From Azorinus chamasolen (lineage: Eukaryota > Mollusca > Bivalvia > Cardiida > Solecurtidae), in contig OY755243.1 in the NCBI GenBank assembly GCA_963576725.1, positions 35,129,846 to 35,193,845 of the forward strand: DNA of 64,000 nucleotides, given 5' to 3'. Positions within the stretch are counted from its first letter, which is position 1; each line of letters opens with the position of its first letter. Both the position numbers and the translations under genes were made by a program. Below, one piece after another: positions 11,008-21,060 of this stretch. The notes below the pieces were generated by a model that was not told the DNA's origin, did not search any database, and saw nothing but the letters and a program-made list of their open reading frames with translations.

Positions 11008-11232
11008 CCCTTTACTCCACGGATATGTATGTGAAACGTAATGCATATAATGCATACTAAAGGCATATGAACAACAAATGTGTTTGGCTCTTGTAAAAAC
11101 TGTAAAATCGGTTCTCTATAATTCCACAAGCAAACAGAGAAGATCCTGATCAGACGGCTCCTACAAGGACCGTCTGATCTGGGTCTACTCTGTTTACAAA
11201 GGCGTAGAAATACGTATGTATGGACTAAAGGA
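11008..11232. mobile_element. Family A MITE, near complete
   Basis: TTAA at 11004-11007, then CCCTTTACTCCAC. It ends GGACTAAAGG followed by ATTAT. Palindrome arms are GCAAACAGAGAAGATCCTGA and CTGGGTCTACTCTGTTTAC. Confidence 0.85.
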
Positions 11233-11564
11233 TTATAGAATTAATTAGTTATTATTACATTCCACTGATTCCGCCGTCAAGGTCACATACCAAAATCAGA
11301 CGGACCACTTGCCATATTTCAATGTTCTGGTGCATTGTCATTAATGTCTGATCTGCATGATTGCGTTACTTACAATAAAATATTTATTTTATGAACATCG
11401 TGATTGATATATCACTTACAAGAGTCATCTCCCTTTGTCAAAGGTCAAGGTCACATTGAGAGACAAACTGACTGCTTTCTGCGTCCTCACAATAAATAAA
11501 GGCGATTATCATCTTTAGTAATAGTTCACGATCATAAGCAATCCCTCTGCAGTATATAGAGGAC

Positions 11565-11697
11565 ATTACACGAGTGTCCGTTACAAATTGTTTTTATGAA
11601 ATGAGTTTACTATAATAATATGACACGAGCTTTAGCGAGTGTATTATTCATTATAGTGAACGCGTTTCATGAAAACAATTTGTAATGAACACCCATG
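11565..11697. repeat. Foldback with ~55-bp arms
   Basis: ACACGAGTGTCCGTTACAAA on the left mirrors TTTGTAATGAACACCCATGT on the right, and TTTACTATAATAAT mirrors ATTATTCATTATAGTGAA. The loop contains ACGAGCTTTAGCGAGT. Confidence 0.8.
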
Positions 11698-11959
11698 TAA
11701 GACTCTTGTTATCACATAACCCCTAAAATTGCAATAGAAAGTGAAAAAGACTATATTCGACAGCTGTTTCGGCCATTGTTTACAGCGTAATACAGCCGGA
11801 TTCCAACTGCTCATTTGCAGAAAAATCCGCGAGTTACGGCACTCTGTTTCGGCACTCCATCATTTTATGATGAATGGAATTATAGTGAAAACCATAGCAT
11901 TGTATTCTAAACTATCTTCAACCATTTACGTAATGAACATATATAAGAAATATTGATTG

Positions 11960-12155
11960 TATGAATGTTTTAGCTGGATATTTTGTGGATTTTATAATGA
12001 CCTAATGAACCAGAGGAACTGTAGAATCGGTTCTATAGTCCATGCATTTCATTAACAGAGAAGAACCTGATCAGAAAGCTCATAGAGGAGCTGTCTGATC
12101 TGAATCCACTCTGTGTTTGCAAAGGCGTGAATGCATTTCTGTGTCAGATGAAGAC
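11960..12155. mobile_element. Family A MITE, left-truncated
   Basis: Interior GGAACTGTAGAATCGGTTC, then a palindrome (ACAGAGAAGAACCTGATCAG ... CTGATCTGAATCCACTCTG). Its right end runs into the TTAA of the next family A copy. Confidence 0.7.
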
Positions 12156-12159
12156 TTAA

Positions 12160-12403
12160 CCCTTTACTCCATGAATATCCATGGAAGAATTTATGATCTC
12201 ATGTATATCAATTAGATTATTGTCATAATAACATATGTACATAGGAAGCTTTGGCCATGGCAGAAAATGTAATATGATCTCTATATTATATCCTATGCAA
12301 ACAGAGCAGACACTGATCAGACGGCTCCTATAGATAGGGGCCGCCTGATCTGGGTCAAATCTGTTTGCAAAGGCGTAGGCAGGCGTATTTATGAAGTAAA
12401 GGG
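12160..12403. mobile_element. Family A MITE, complete (244 bp)
   Basis: Perfect TTAA on both sides (12156-12159, 12404-12407). Ends are CCCTTTACTCCATGAATA and TATTTATGAAGTAAAGGG. The off-centre palindrome (about 12294-12373) has arms GCAAACAGAGCAGACACTGA and CTGGGTCAAATCTGTTTGC. This copy is the clearest evidence for a piggyBac-type TTAA element. Confidence 0.92.
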
Positions 12404-12906
12404 TTAAGCTAATTAGCGTATTCTAAGTTCTTAACGAAACTATAAGAAAATGAGACTTCAAAATAAATTTTGTCGTAAGCAAAACAGATAACGTATATAG
12501 AGAAAATTGTCATTAAGACGAGGAAAGGCGCGACCTCATCAAAGATTGAACCGGCATATTACATGTAATCCGTCATTAATATTAATGGCTTACATAATTC
12601 TTTATTGCACACTATCCCTTTTAAGTTGGGCAGTGAACGCATTGTGATTGATACCACAGGGTTATATTGCCATTTTAATTATCTTTGTGTATCATTAAAT
12701 CATAAAGACATTTCAATTTTAGTTTATTATTTGTTTAAGTGACAAGTACGGGTGATATATGCATACACAGTCCGCATATAAGCTTGTGTATTATTATCAA
12801 ATTGATAACATATTTCGGCTCCAAGCCTAATATGTTGATCAGTCTGACTGGTCAGTCATTAAACCACTGGTCAGTCATTACACCATTCCTTTTTAGAAAC
12901 ACATTT

Positions 12907-13085
12907 TCACGCCTTTTGGAACAGAGTAAACCCAGATCAGGCGGCTCCTCTAGCTCAGAGTAAACCCAGATCAGACGGCTCCTCTAGCTCAAGAAGCCGT
13001 CTGATCTGGGTCTGCTCTATATGCATATAAAATAATATAGACATGTTTCTACTTCTTCTACCATTGTCAAAATTTCTTAATGGTT
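12907..13085. mobile_element. Family A MITE with 34-bp arm duplication
   Basis: The left arm occurs twice in tandem: 12922-12955 and 12956-12989 both begin CAGAGTAAACCCAGATCAG, followed by one right arm (GCCGTCTGATCTGGGTCTG). This is an early step from palindrome arm to minisatellite. Confidence 0.85.
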
Positions 13086-13109
13086 TTAAAAAATTCCTTT
13101 AAACAATAT

Positions 13110-13475
13110 ATATATTCCTTAATTCTAACATAGATATTCAAAAGGCAACGGTTAAGATCTTGTAATGTGAGTCATATTTCGTTGTGAATGGGAACTATGG
13201 CGATGAAAACAGTCGAGACCAAAGCATATATGCTATTATGATAATGATGCTGATGCTGCTGATGATGATGATAATGATGATGGTGATGATAATCAGGGTG
13301 AATACAGTCGGGCTATACACCAACAGATTGTGTATGCTAATATGTGCAAACATTGACTAACACCCGTATCAAAGATCGACAGATACAGATCTAAACTATC
13401 TATTATTGCAATAATGTTCATTTTATCAATACAATGTAACACATCGGTTCGGCCTCACCTTCATCGTAAATATGG
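13110..13475. other. Unique-looking flank with a short GAT/ATG microsatellite
   Basis: An imperfect GATGAT-type run lies at about 13236-13300. No gene is seen. Confidence 0.6.
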
Positions 13476-13489
13476 ATGTCTTTAAAAAC

Positions 13490-13535
13490 AGGTGTCTGCT
13501 TAATGCTGGACGAAGCTAATCCAGATACGGTCGTC
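13490..13535. mobile_element. Family C arm fragment bordering the 33-bp array
   Basis: ACAGGTGTCTGCTTAATGCTGG matches the left hairpin arm of family C (ACAGGTGGCTGCTTAATGC). The array starts at once on its right. Confidence 0.6.
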
Positions 13536-14003
13536 CAGCGCTTAGCTGCCGTCTGCGTTACGTTCACCCAGCGCTTAGCTGCCATCTGCGTTACGTTCAC
13601 CCAGCGCTTAGCTGTCATCTGCGTTAGGTTCACCCAGCGCTTAGCTGCCATCTGCGTTACGTTCACCCAGCGCTTAGCTGCCATCTGCGTTAGGTTCACC
13701 CAGCGCTTAGCTGCCGTCTGCGTTAGGTTCACCCAGCGCTTAGCTGCCGTCTGCGTTAGGTTCACCCAGCGCTTAGCTGCCATCTGCGTTACGTTCACCC
13801 AGCGCTTAGCTGTCATCTGCGTTAGGTTCACCCAGCGCTTAGCTGCCATCTGCGTTACGTTCACCCAGCGCTTAGCTGCCATCTGCGTTAGGTTCACCCA
13901 GCGCTTAGCTGCCGTCTGCGTTAGGTTCACCCAGCGCTTAGCTGCCGTCTGCGTTAGGTTCACCCAGCGCTTAGCTGCCATCTGCGTTAGGTTCACCCAG
14001 CGC
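13536..14003. repeat. 33-bp minisatellite, 14 copies, with 198-bp higher-order unit
   Basis: Fourteen 33-bp units of the form CAGCGCTTAGCTGCCRTCTG plus CGTTASGTTCACC. Units 2-7 and 8-13 are the same series of six variants, so a 198-bp block (13569-13766) was duplicated exactly (13767-13964). Both strands stay open for about 200 codons (plus-strand unit RLAAICVRFTQ, minus-strand unit RWVNLTQMAAK). I treat these as artefacts of a period divisible by 3: there is no signal peptide and no recognisable flanking domain. CTTAGCTGCCATCTGC resembles the family C arm TTAAGCTGCCACCTGC. Confidence 0.92.
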
Positions 14004-14390
14004 AAGACTTACAGTGAGCGTTCGATGGAGAGATGTTCTGTGGTCTCATTGTGTTATTTTGCAGTTTTACAACAGATGTGACCTTATTGTTAACTATTTG
14101 TTTACTGACAGCCATCTAACTTGTGACTTGTATAACCTTAAGACCATTTATAGGTCGTTGACTAACCCATAAAGCGAATGTTGGCCTTGCAACTAGGACC
14201 AACGCCTGTCATGTTGTAGCGAGTTCAAAATTTACTACAACGAAATAGTAGTAATAGTTTAAATTAATTGAGTCCAATTGAATTCCATATGTTCTAGGTC
14301 TCACTCCTAGGTGTACTACATATACAGACTATACACATTGTTATACGGTAAAGTCTTGCTAAACCTACTACATTATTTATCAACAAAATT
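14004..14390. other. No feature recognised
   Basis: AT-rich sequence between the 33-bp array and a family C fragment. Confidence 0.5.
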
Positions 14391-14394
14391 AATG

Positions 14395-14480
14395 TTTCTG
14401 TAAAAACAGATAATTGTTTAATGCAGAACAACACTAATGCAGAAAGCGCCCATAACTCTTGTCCTTCATTAAGCTTCCAC
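14395..14480. mobile_element. Family C fragment
   Basis: Hairpin remnants TTTAATGCAGAACAACAC and TCCTTCATTAAGCTTCCACC. The ends are not clear. Confidence 0.6.
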
Positions 14481-14652
14481 CTGTTTGAAAACCCCAGAAT
14501 TATACACAGTGCTCCCTCTCTACAACGACACCCTTTGGGATACGAAGATTGTGTGTGTTGTTCAGAGGGAGTTGTTACAGGGAGGGAAATTCAAGCATAA
14601 TTAGCTTGTTTGCAGATCCCCAGATAATGTGTATTTCGAGAACAAAAACCGT

Positions 14653-14726
14653 TATGCCTCAATCAAATCCTATGTTGTGACCACTCTCTAAAGAGTGGTC
14701 ACAACATAGGGTTTGATGGAGGCATA
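14653..14726. mobile_element. Family D foldback, nearly perfect 35-bp arms
   Basis: Left arm 14653-14687 and right arm 14692-14726 around CTAA. The centre is GTGACCACTCTCTAAAGAGTGG. It lacks the AATCGTC centre of other D copies, so the palindrome has shortened. Confidence 0.88.
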
Positions 14727-15029
14727 AAGAAAATACGGTGGAAAAAGTTGTTTCTGGAGCCTAGTTGTTTTGGAAACAGTGACGTGAGTTGTTGTAAGGA
14801 GGGAATCGTTATTGAGAGGGCCGTTGTAGGGAGGGAGCACTATACTCCTTTTGGGCGAGTTTTCTATATTATTGATTATTGTGCAGAAACTTGGGAGAGG
14901 TCAATCATTGGAACGTTGACAATGTGTAGACCTTGATTAGTCAATAAGAAACGATCAAATACGCTGTCTTAGACGGGTCTGCACTGTTTGCAGAAGTAGA
15001 GGGGGATATAATGTTAAAAATCATATAAA

Positions 15030-15910
15030 GCTGAAAAAACGTCTTCGAACATTCATATTTGGCATGCAGATAGCTTGGGTGAAGGCCTTTCACTTGATGT
15101 AAGGATACATGTAATCAGGTCAAGATCAAGGTCACTAATTCCAAAACTTTGCCATTTTAAACAAAAGTTTATTATTGCTATAACTACTGAACAACAAATG
15201 CTAGAGCATTCATATTTGGTATACAGATAATTTGGGTGAAGGCCTTTCACTTGATACAAGGATACATGAATCAGGTCAAGGTCAAGGTCACTATTTCCAA
15301 AACTTTGCCATTATTAACAAACTTTAACATTGCTATAACTACTATACTACAAATGCTAGACAATTCATACTTGTTATATATATAGCTTGGGTGAAGGCCC
15401 TTCACTTGATACAAGGATACATAAAATCAGGTCTAGGTCAAGGTCACTATTTCCAAAACTTTGCCGTTTTCAACAAACTTGTTAACATTGCTAAAACTTC
15501 TGAACCACAAATGCTAGGCAATTCATCTGTGGTGTACAAATAGCTTTGTTGAAGGCGTTTCAGTTGATACAAGGATACATGGAATTGGGTCAAGGTCAAG
15601 GTCACTATATTGAAAACTTGACTGTTTTTAACAAACTTTAACATTTTACTATAACTTCTGATCCACGAGTGCTGGGCCATTCACCTTTGGTATTCAGATA
15701 GCTTTGATAAGGACCTTATGGATGACATAAAGAAGCCTGAAATCAGGTCAAGGTCACTATTTTGAAACATTGGCTGTCATTAAAATGTTGTTATAACTTC
15801 TGAACTACATTTGCTAGACAATTTATATTTGGTATGCATATAGCTTGGGTGAAGGCCTTTCAGTTGATATAAGGATACAAGAAATTGGGTCAAGATCAAC
15901 ACAAAAAATC
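15030..15910. repeat. ~157-bp tandem repeat, about 6 units
   Basis: The landmark GAAGGCCTTTCACTTGATA recurs at about 15081, 15238, 15395 and 15552, with two more diverged units. Each unit contains GGTCAAGGTCAAGGTCAC. This resembles the core arrays of bivalve pearl/Helitron-like elements, but no element ends were recognised. Confidence 0.85.
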
Positions 15911-16180
15911 TGGCTTTAATGCGGTTTCCGCATTTTTTGCTTGTTTATATATTTGAGAAATGTCGCGTTATGAGACTTTTTCGGAGGAGACTCTGTCAAG
16001 ATTGGACCGTGAAAAGGCTCCGCCAGTACTTATAACGTGTAATGAGTAGAAATGTGAAGCTGTTCCGCGATTTTAAGCACCGAGTAGCTCTCTATAACTT
16101 TTGTTTCAAACTGTGTATTGTTGTCATTGAATAAATATTTTTGCTGACGAAATTGATTGGGCTGTTCGGTATAATAAAAT

Positions 16181-16335
16181 AAATACCACATCCTATGGAG
16201 AGCGAAAGCACGTATTGTAAACCCTCGGTATGGTAATGTCCACCTCGGCTAACTCGGCTAACGCCTCGGTGAACATAACCAACCTCGGGTTGACAGTACG
16301 TGCTGTCCCTCTCCATAGGATGTGATATTTACATA
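16181..16335. repeat. Foldback H
   Basis: CACATCCTATGGAGAGCGA mirrors CCCTCTCCATAGGATGTG, and GCACGTATTGTAAACCCTC mirrors the GGGTTGACAGTACGTGC side. The loop has GGCTAACTCGGCTAACGCC. Confidence 0.82.
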
Positions 16336-16482
16336 TAATATCTAATTCTAGAGCTTCTACCATGGCAAAGCGTTTCTTTGTTCATATTCCATCACAAAAT
16401 ATCAGCTAATTTATGTTCATGATGTCATTATTTCTTACCTGCGTATTCGTTATGTAAAGAGTGAATTGCCAAATCTGGAGAA

Positions 16483-16608
16483 TGGTCAAACTATCAGATG
16501 TGGTCAAACTATCAGATGTGGTCAAACTATCAGATGTGGTCAAACTATCAGATGTGGTCAAACTATCAGATGTGGTCAAACTATCAGATGTGGTCAAACT
16601 ATCAGATG
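16483..16608. repeat. 18-bp minisatellite, 7 perfect copies
   Basis: Unit TGGTCAAACTATCAGATG repeated seven times without change seen. It sits just past a family A end fragment (TGATGTCATTATTTCTTACC, about 16420). Perfect identity suggests a recent expansion. Confidence 0.95.
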
Positions 16609-16638
16609 TTCTAAATAAGGTTTAATTTACGCATCTTA

Positions 16639-16845
16639 CCCTTTCGCTGCCAATTCCGGATCTGTGATTACCTATGCAAACAGTTTGGATCCAGATGAGA
16701 CGCCGAGTAACTCGGCGTCTCATCAGGATCCAAACTGTGTGTTACTGTTACTATTTTTTTGAAACAAAAATGAAGAAAATCAAAAGAATGAACATTTGTA
16801 GCAGACGACAAAGTTAGCAGACGACAGAGTTTGGCAGCGAAAGGG
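16639..16845. mobile_element. Family B MITE, near complete
   Basis: Ends are CCCTTTCGCTGCCAA and TTGGCAGCGAAAGGG, perfect inverses, with TTAA on the right (16846-16849). The palindrome is GGATCCAGATGAGACGCCG through CGGCGTCTCATCAGGATCC. This is the best copy for defining the family B ends. Confidence 0.9.
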
Positions 16846-17005
16846 TTAATTATGTCTCCTGTGTACGTCATACCTTTTACGTCACATGAAAGATTCAAAC
16901 TGGGAAAGCATGTAGTACTGTTTGTAATCATTTAAGTAGGAGAACAATACTGCAGTAGCACCTCATTTAAGCGAACACTTGGTGAATAGCAAAGAAGACG
17001 ATTAG

Positions 17006-17245
17006 CCCCTTACTCCATGAATATTTATCTAAGAAAAAATGACATCATGAATATTAATTAGATTTTTTTTTAAATGGGATATGAACACATTCGATTGTGT
17101 CCATGGCTGAAATTGTATAATCAGATCTATGTAATTCCATAAGCAAACAGAACAGACGCTGATCAGACGGCTCCTACAGGATCTGACTGATCTGGGTATA
17201 CTCTGTTTGCAAAGGCATAGACAGGCATGTATATGGAGTTAATGG
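17006..17245. mobile_element. Family A MITE, near complete
   Basis: Left flank TTAG, start CCCCTTACTCCATGAATA, end GGAGTTAATGG then TTAA. The palindrome has GCAAACAGAACAGACGCTGA and CTGGGTATACTCTGTTTGC. Confidence 0.85.
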
Positions 17246-17256
17246 TTAAACTCAGG

Positions 17257-17312
17257 CTGGTAGCTTAATGCAGTTCCAAAACAATGCAGACAGTGCTTTT
17301 GAAAGATCTCGG
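17257..17312. mobile_element. Family C fragment
   Basis: GGTAGCTTAATGCAGTTCC and ACAATGCAGACAGTGC match one family C arm. Confidence 0.5.
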
Positions 17313-17519
17313 TACGTTCGTCGTTAATCAGTTCGACGTGAAATAAATTTCACCTGCTTAGATTCTCGCCTACTACAGTTTTCTTTATTTTCGTACAACG
17401 TAATTAAACAATTTTAATACTAACGTGACTTCGAATTACTCGCCGTCTCGTCTAAATCCTTTGCATGTTATTCACTGTGGTGCAAGCTGTACGACCGCAA
17501 ATGTTTAGACTTTTCCAAG

Positions 17520-17545
17520 ATGGCGGACAAAACGGAGATTGAAAG
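17520..17545 (+). other. First-exon-like segment, left arm
   Basis: ATG in strong context (CCAAGATGG), reading MADKTEIE before AAG|GTAAGC at 17545/17546. This looks like a short coding first exon with its donor, carried inside a foldback arm. No downstream exon is identified. It may only be a promoter/YY1 motif that happens to contain ATG. Confidence 0.35.
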
Positions 17546-17809
17546 GTAAGCATCACATTTTTACACTTTTTAAACTATGTAGATTTTGCTTTCAGTCATT
17601 TAATTGGTGCCATAACACAGAATTATAACGCCCGTCAACAGTGGCTTATCCCTTTTTGGTTCATGTGTGTGTGTAAGGCTCAAACTCTTCGGTAAACTAT
17701 GCAGAAACCGAAAATCAGAAATCGAATCATAATTCTGTGTTATGACACCAACTAAAAGACTGAAAGAAAAATCTACATTGTTTAAAAAGTGTAAAAATGT
17801 GATGCTTAC

Positions 17810-17835
17810 CTTTCAGCCTCTTGTTCGTCCGCCAT
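17810..17835 (-). other. First-exon-like segment, right arm
   Basis: Mirror copy on the minus strand. ATG reads MADEQEAE before AAG|GTAAGC (donor GT at 17809-17808). Its 26-nt length equals the left arm. The two copies differ at several codons while the ATG, the donor and the flanks are kept. Confidence 0.35.
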
Positions 17836-17934
17836 CTTGGAAAAGTCTAAACATTCGCGACCGTACAGCTTGCACCACAGTGTTATTAGTGATTCGCATA
17901 TGACGGTGAAAGGGTTAATCTCTATCAGTGTTGA

Positions 17935-18156
17935 CCCTTTCCTTCGTATCAACGCATTGCCATGCCCTTGCAAACAGAGTAGACCCAGATCATACGGCCC
18001 CTGTTGGTTGTCTGATAAGTATCTGCTCTATGTACTTATTATAGTTCTTTCTCTACACGTTATACCACTACCATAAGTCCTGTGTATATATGGCATTACA
18101 ACATTTCCGCTAATATAATGTCGTTATTTTTTAATGAATACTCATCGGGGAAATGG
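17935..18156. mobile_element. Family A (A2-like) MITE
   Basis: Left flank TTGA, start CCCTTTCCTTCGTATCAACG, palindrome GCAAACAGAGTAGACCCAG, end CATCGGGGAAATGG then CTAA. A further family A start (CCCTTTCCCTGTGAA) begins immediately at 18161, so the CTAA is shared. Confidence 0.78.
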
Positions 18157-18160
18157 CTAA

Positions 18161-18460
18161 CCCTTTCCCTGTGAAACATGTATTCAGGATTTCTTCACCT
18201 AATGAATATTCGTGGGCAGAATCAATAATAAACAATGGGCAAAGGGGGCATTTGTTTCTTCTGTGGATTTGTTTGCGTAAGAACTAATTCATGATCTGGT
18301 CTTATGTTTAATGAGGTTTAAATATAATAGATCAAGTCGCCATGTAATGTATTATGAGCTAATTCAATTTTTATTTGAGTATATCTCAAGAATACAATTG
18401 CCGAGATGGCCACTGGAAAACTATTTGTGAAACGAACCGTGTACACCCAGATCAGAGGGT
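18161..18460. mobile_element. Possible worn family A copy
   Basis: Start CCCTTTCCCTGTGAAAC and a late weak arm (TACACCCAGATCAGAGGG). Most of the interior does not align by eye. Confidence 0.35.
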
Positions 18461-18638
18461 TCCTACAAAATCTGCTATTGTCTTATCTAAAATAGTCATA
18501 AATGGATTAGATATTAATATGTGTTCCTGGTACGGTTTTATGTTTATTTCATGTTTCTGATTGGGGTTTTGGGTTTCTGGTGTAAATCAAGGAGTAACTG
18601 GTTCTTATGTAAAACTAGGATAGTGCATAAAAATTATT

Positions 18639-18739
18639 AGTCAGCATTTACAAAAAATAAATCGGTCTAGCGGGGCGCAGCCGCGTGACGTTCTAGCGGG
18701 GCGCAGCCGCGCGACCGGTTTATTTTGTAAATGTTGACT
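18639..18739. repeat. Foldback with GC-rich duplicated loop
   Basis: AGTCAGCATTTACAAAA mirrors TTTTGTAAATGTTGACT. Between the arms TCTAGCGGGGCGCAGCCGCG occurs twice as a direct repeat, flanked by GGTC and GACC. The GC content contrasts sharply with the surroundings. Confidence 0.85.
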
Positions 18740-18997
18740 AAAAAACACTAACCAATTCAGTGATTGAAATTATGTTTTGTTTTTACATTTTTTATATAAT
18801 TTTATGTGATTTACATGCTAGCACGAATCAGCAATTTCACAATAGTATAATGCGACAACACCTGAGACCCGCAGGGAATAGCAATACAAGGTCAATTGAC
18901 TTTTAAAGGGAACTCCCTACAATGAACGCATATTTTCAATAATATCATCAAACTTGGTATTTGTCATGCCCAATCATTATTATGAAGATTGTCGTAG

Positions 18998-19212
18998 GTC
19001 TAGATGGTCTAAAAAGTAAAACAAAAATGGATTGGGTCGATTTAGTGTTATATACATTCGCAAATTGCACGACCGAATCGAAATAACGCCCGGTTTTGGA
19101 CAGGCAAGATAGAATAACCACTAATGTTTGGTACGAACGTGAAGCTGGGACATTGTACTTTTCAAATAATATAACATTTGATACATTCCGACTAAGCCGT
19201 AGCCAGTGCCGA
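18998..19212 (+). repeat. Inverted repeat arm (partner at 21800-22013)
   Basis: Shares with the partner, in opposite orientation, CAAAAATGGATTGGGT, AATAACGCCCGGTTTTGGAC and ACCACTAATGTTTGGTACG. The outer ends are TAGATGGTCTAAAA. It could be one end of a ~3-kb element or an independent copy of a dispersed repeat. Confidence 0.85.
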
Positions 19213-20340
19213 CGTGGATTTCCTACAAAATACGCTGAATTTTCTTACTCGGTCGTAACAACGTGTCCTACTTTCTACTTAGTCAGTAACAATGCAACTG
19301 GTTGACCGAGGGATGGTGCCCTGCGTTCTCGTTAACGCTTAAAGGGTAAGCAAGATAACAGGTACCAGGATGTTGTTATTCTAAAGGAAGCGGGTCCCGT
19401 GACTCGTAGTGGTCTGAAAGAGCTGCCAATCTGCTAATTGCACGAAAATTCGCCTGCATTTCGGATCTGCATCAATGTCTGCAGAGAGCCTGAGAGGTAA
19501 ATAATACCTTTTTGTCATATGTATTGATTGCACAATCGTTTTGGCCCGATGCATCGCAATTATGGCCGTTTTACAAGGGGGACAAGCGACAATCTCGTTC
19601 GATTAAGAAATCAAAGTACTGACAGTACTGAAGGTTTCGGACATAATATATATTATATTGATTGCTTGCTGCGGATTTTTCTGAAAATCGTGTCAGTTGT
19701 TTTGGAAGACATTTAAAGAATTATTTAATGAACATGTCACACACAGGGCGATTCAAATAGCTCAACTTGCCACGTTGTGCCAATAGAGCCAAAATTGATA
19801 GTTTAATGTAGTAAAGAGTCATCACTCCATTATTTGAAAGTAAGGGTCACACTTCTGCTACTATCTGGTGGATCATAACAGTAATTAGCATGCATCATTC
19901 ACTTATCCATATATACACTAAATACCCTACAAATAATTGCCAAATATACTGTGGGGTGATATTAACAATATGACAAATTATAAAGTAACAAATATATTTC
20001 AACTTAGCATGGCAGGATACAACAGGGAAGATAAAATTAACTAGACAATTGTTTCCAAGACACTGAGGCACCCCTCCCCTAACAATAGTGTCTCTATATC
20101 AAGCACTTTTGACTATGTGTTATATAGTGAAGAAAATTTCAGAGTCCCATAACTCTGGTAAAATGGTCAGAGCAATAATTACATTCTTTAGAAAATCTTC
20201 ACATTAAGGTTGACAGGTTATCATTGGTGAAAATTTGAAGTAAAACCTCCAATTGGTATATGGGTTGTTAGACACATAATATTGTTTCACTTTATAGTAT
20301 ATAGTGAAGACGATTTCAGGGTATCATATCGGGTACAATT
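19213..20340. other. No gene recognised between inverted repeats
   Basis: No ORF above about 70 codons and no transposase motif. CCCATAACTCTGGTAAAATG-type sequence at about 20145 resembles mollusc intergenic repeats. Confidence 0.5.
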
Positions 20341-20344
20341 GGTC

Positions 20345-20400
20345 TGAGCAAAAAAAAAGCCTTTCTATGCTTTTGCAAACAGAAAAGACCCTGAAGTTCA
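20345..20400. mobile_element. Family A arm fragment
   Basis: TTGCAAACAGAAAAGACCCTGA matches one palindrome arm only. Confidence 0.5.
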
Positions 20401-20517
20401 TAAAATAGTTTATCCATGCCTATACTTTGTCTTTTTGTGTGACTGCATTGTATTTTCTTACATTTTCCTGAGGAGACTGCGAGTGTGAGTCTGTGCAGGG
20501 CCAATTTGTGAGTCTGT

Positions 20518-20582
20518 GCTGCAAACAATTCAGACCCCGATCAGTTACCACAACTGGTGAGGGTCTTCGCTATTTGCAGCAT
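20518..20582. mobile_element. Family E palindrome core
   Basis: GCTGCAAACAATTCAGACCCC mirrors GAGGGTCTTCGCTATTTGCAGC around CAGTTACCACAACTGGTG. Confidence 0.75.
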
Positions 20583-20994
20583 CATACATGTAACAAGTAT
20601 ATCAATAAATGATATAATTAAAAATAAATTATAGTCATACATGTAAACTACAGTTAGTGCTGTAAACACTACAGTCCCTGATCAGTGACCGGCGTCATAG
20701 AAATAAATGATATGAATTAGAAATAAATTGTATACATTACTATAAGATACTATAAGCCACTATAAGATACTATAAACCTGACACGTAAATCAATAAATGA
20801 TGAAATGTATATAAATTAAAAGATAAGAACGTGTTTTGTCTCATTTTGTTTGCCTTTCTCCTTTTTTTCCTTTTAATGACTTTTTTTAATAATATAAAGG
20901 ATACAAACCCCCTTGTTTCCTTTTAATAGTAATTGTTAATAATAGAAAATACCATCCAAAGTACTTAAACAATAGAGGTTGGCAAAGTGGGACA

Positions 20995-21060
20995 CACTGT
21001 TTGGATTCAGATCTGATACCAAGTAACTGTCTGACCAAAATCTAAACTGTTTACAACTTG
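20995..21060. mobile_element. Family B palindrome core, diverged
   Basis: ACTGTTTGGATTCAGATCTG mirrors CCAAAATCTAAACTGTTTAC in part. Confidence 0.55.

Larger units (their letters stand above)
17473..17914. mobile_element. Foldback with first-exon-like arms, TTAA on the right
   Basis: Left arm 17473-17630 pairs with right arm 17723-17882 (roughly 85-90% match by eye) around a ~90-bp spacer. The right end reads GGTGAAAGGG then TTAA, so it may be another TTAA element; the left end is worn. Both arms contain TTTTCCAAGATGGCGGAC followed within 26 nt by a consensus splice donor, as detailed in the next two entries. AAGATGGCGG is also the YY1-type core promoter motif. Confidence 0.8.

Noticed and set aside
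13418..14081. 195- and 201-codon ORFs on opposite strands over the 33-bp array as a repeat protein gene
   Set aside because: A 33-bp period keeps every frame without a stop open. There are no start context, signal peptide or flanking domains, and the edge matches a MITE arm.
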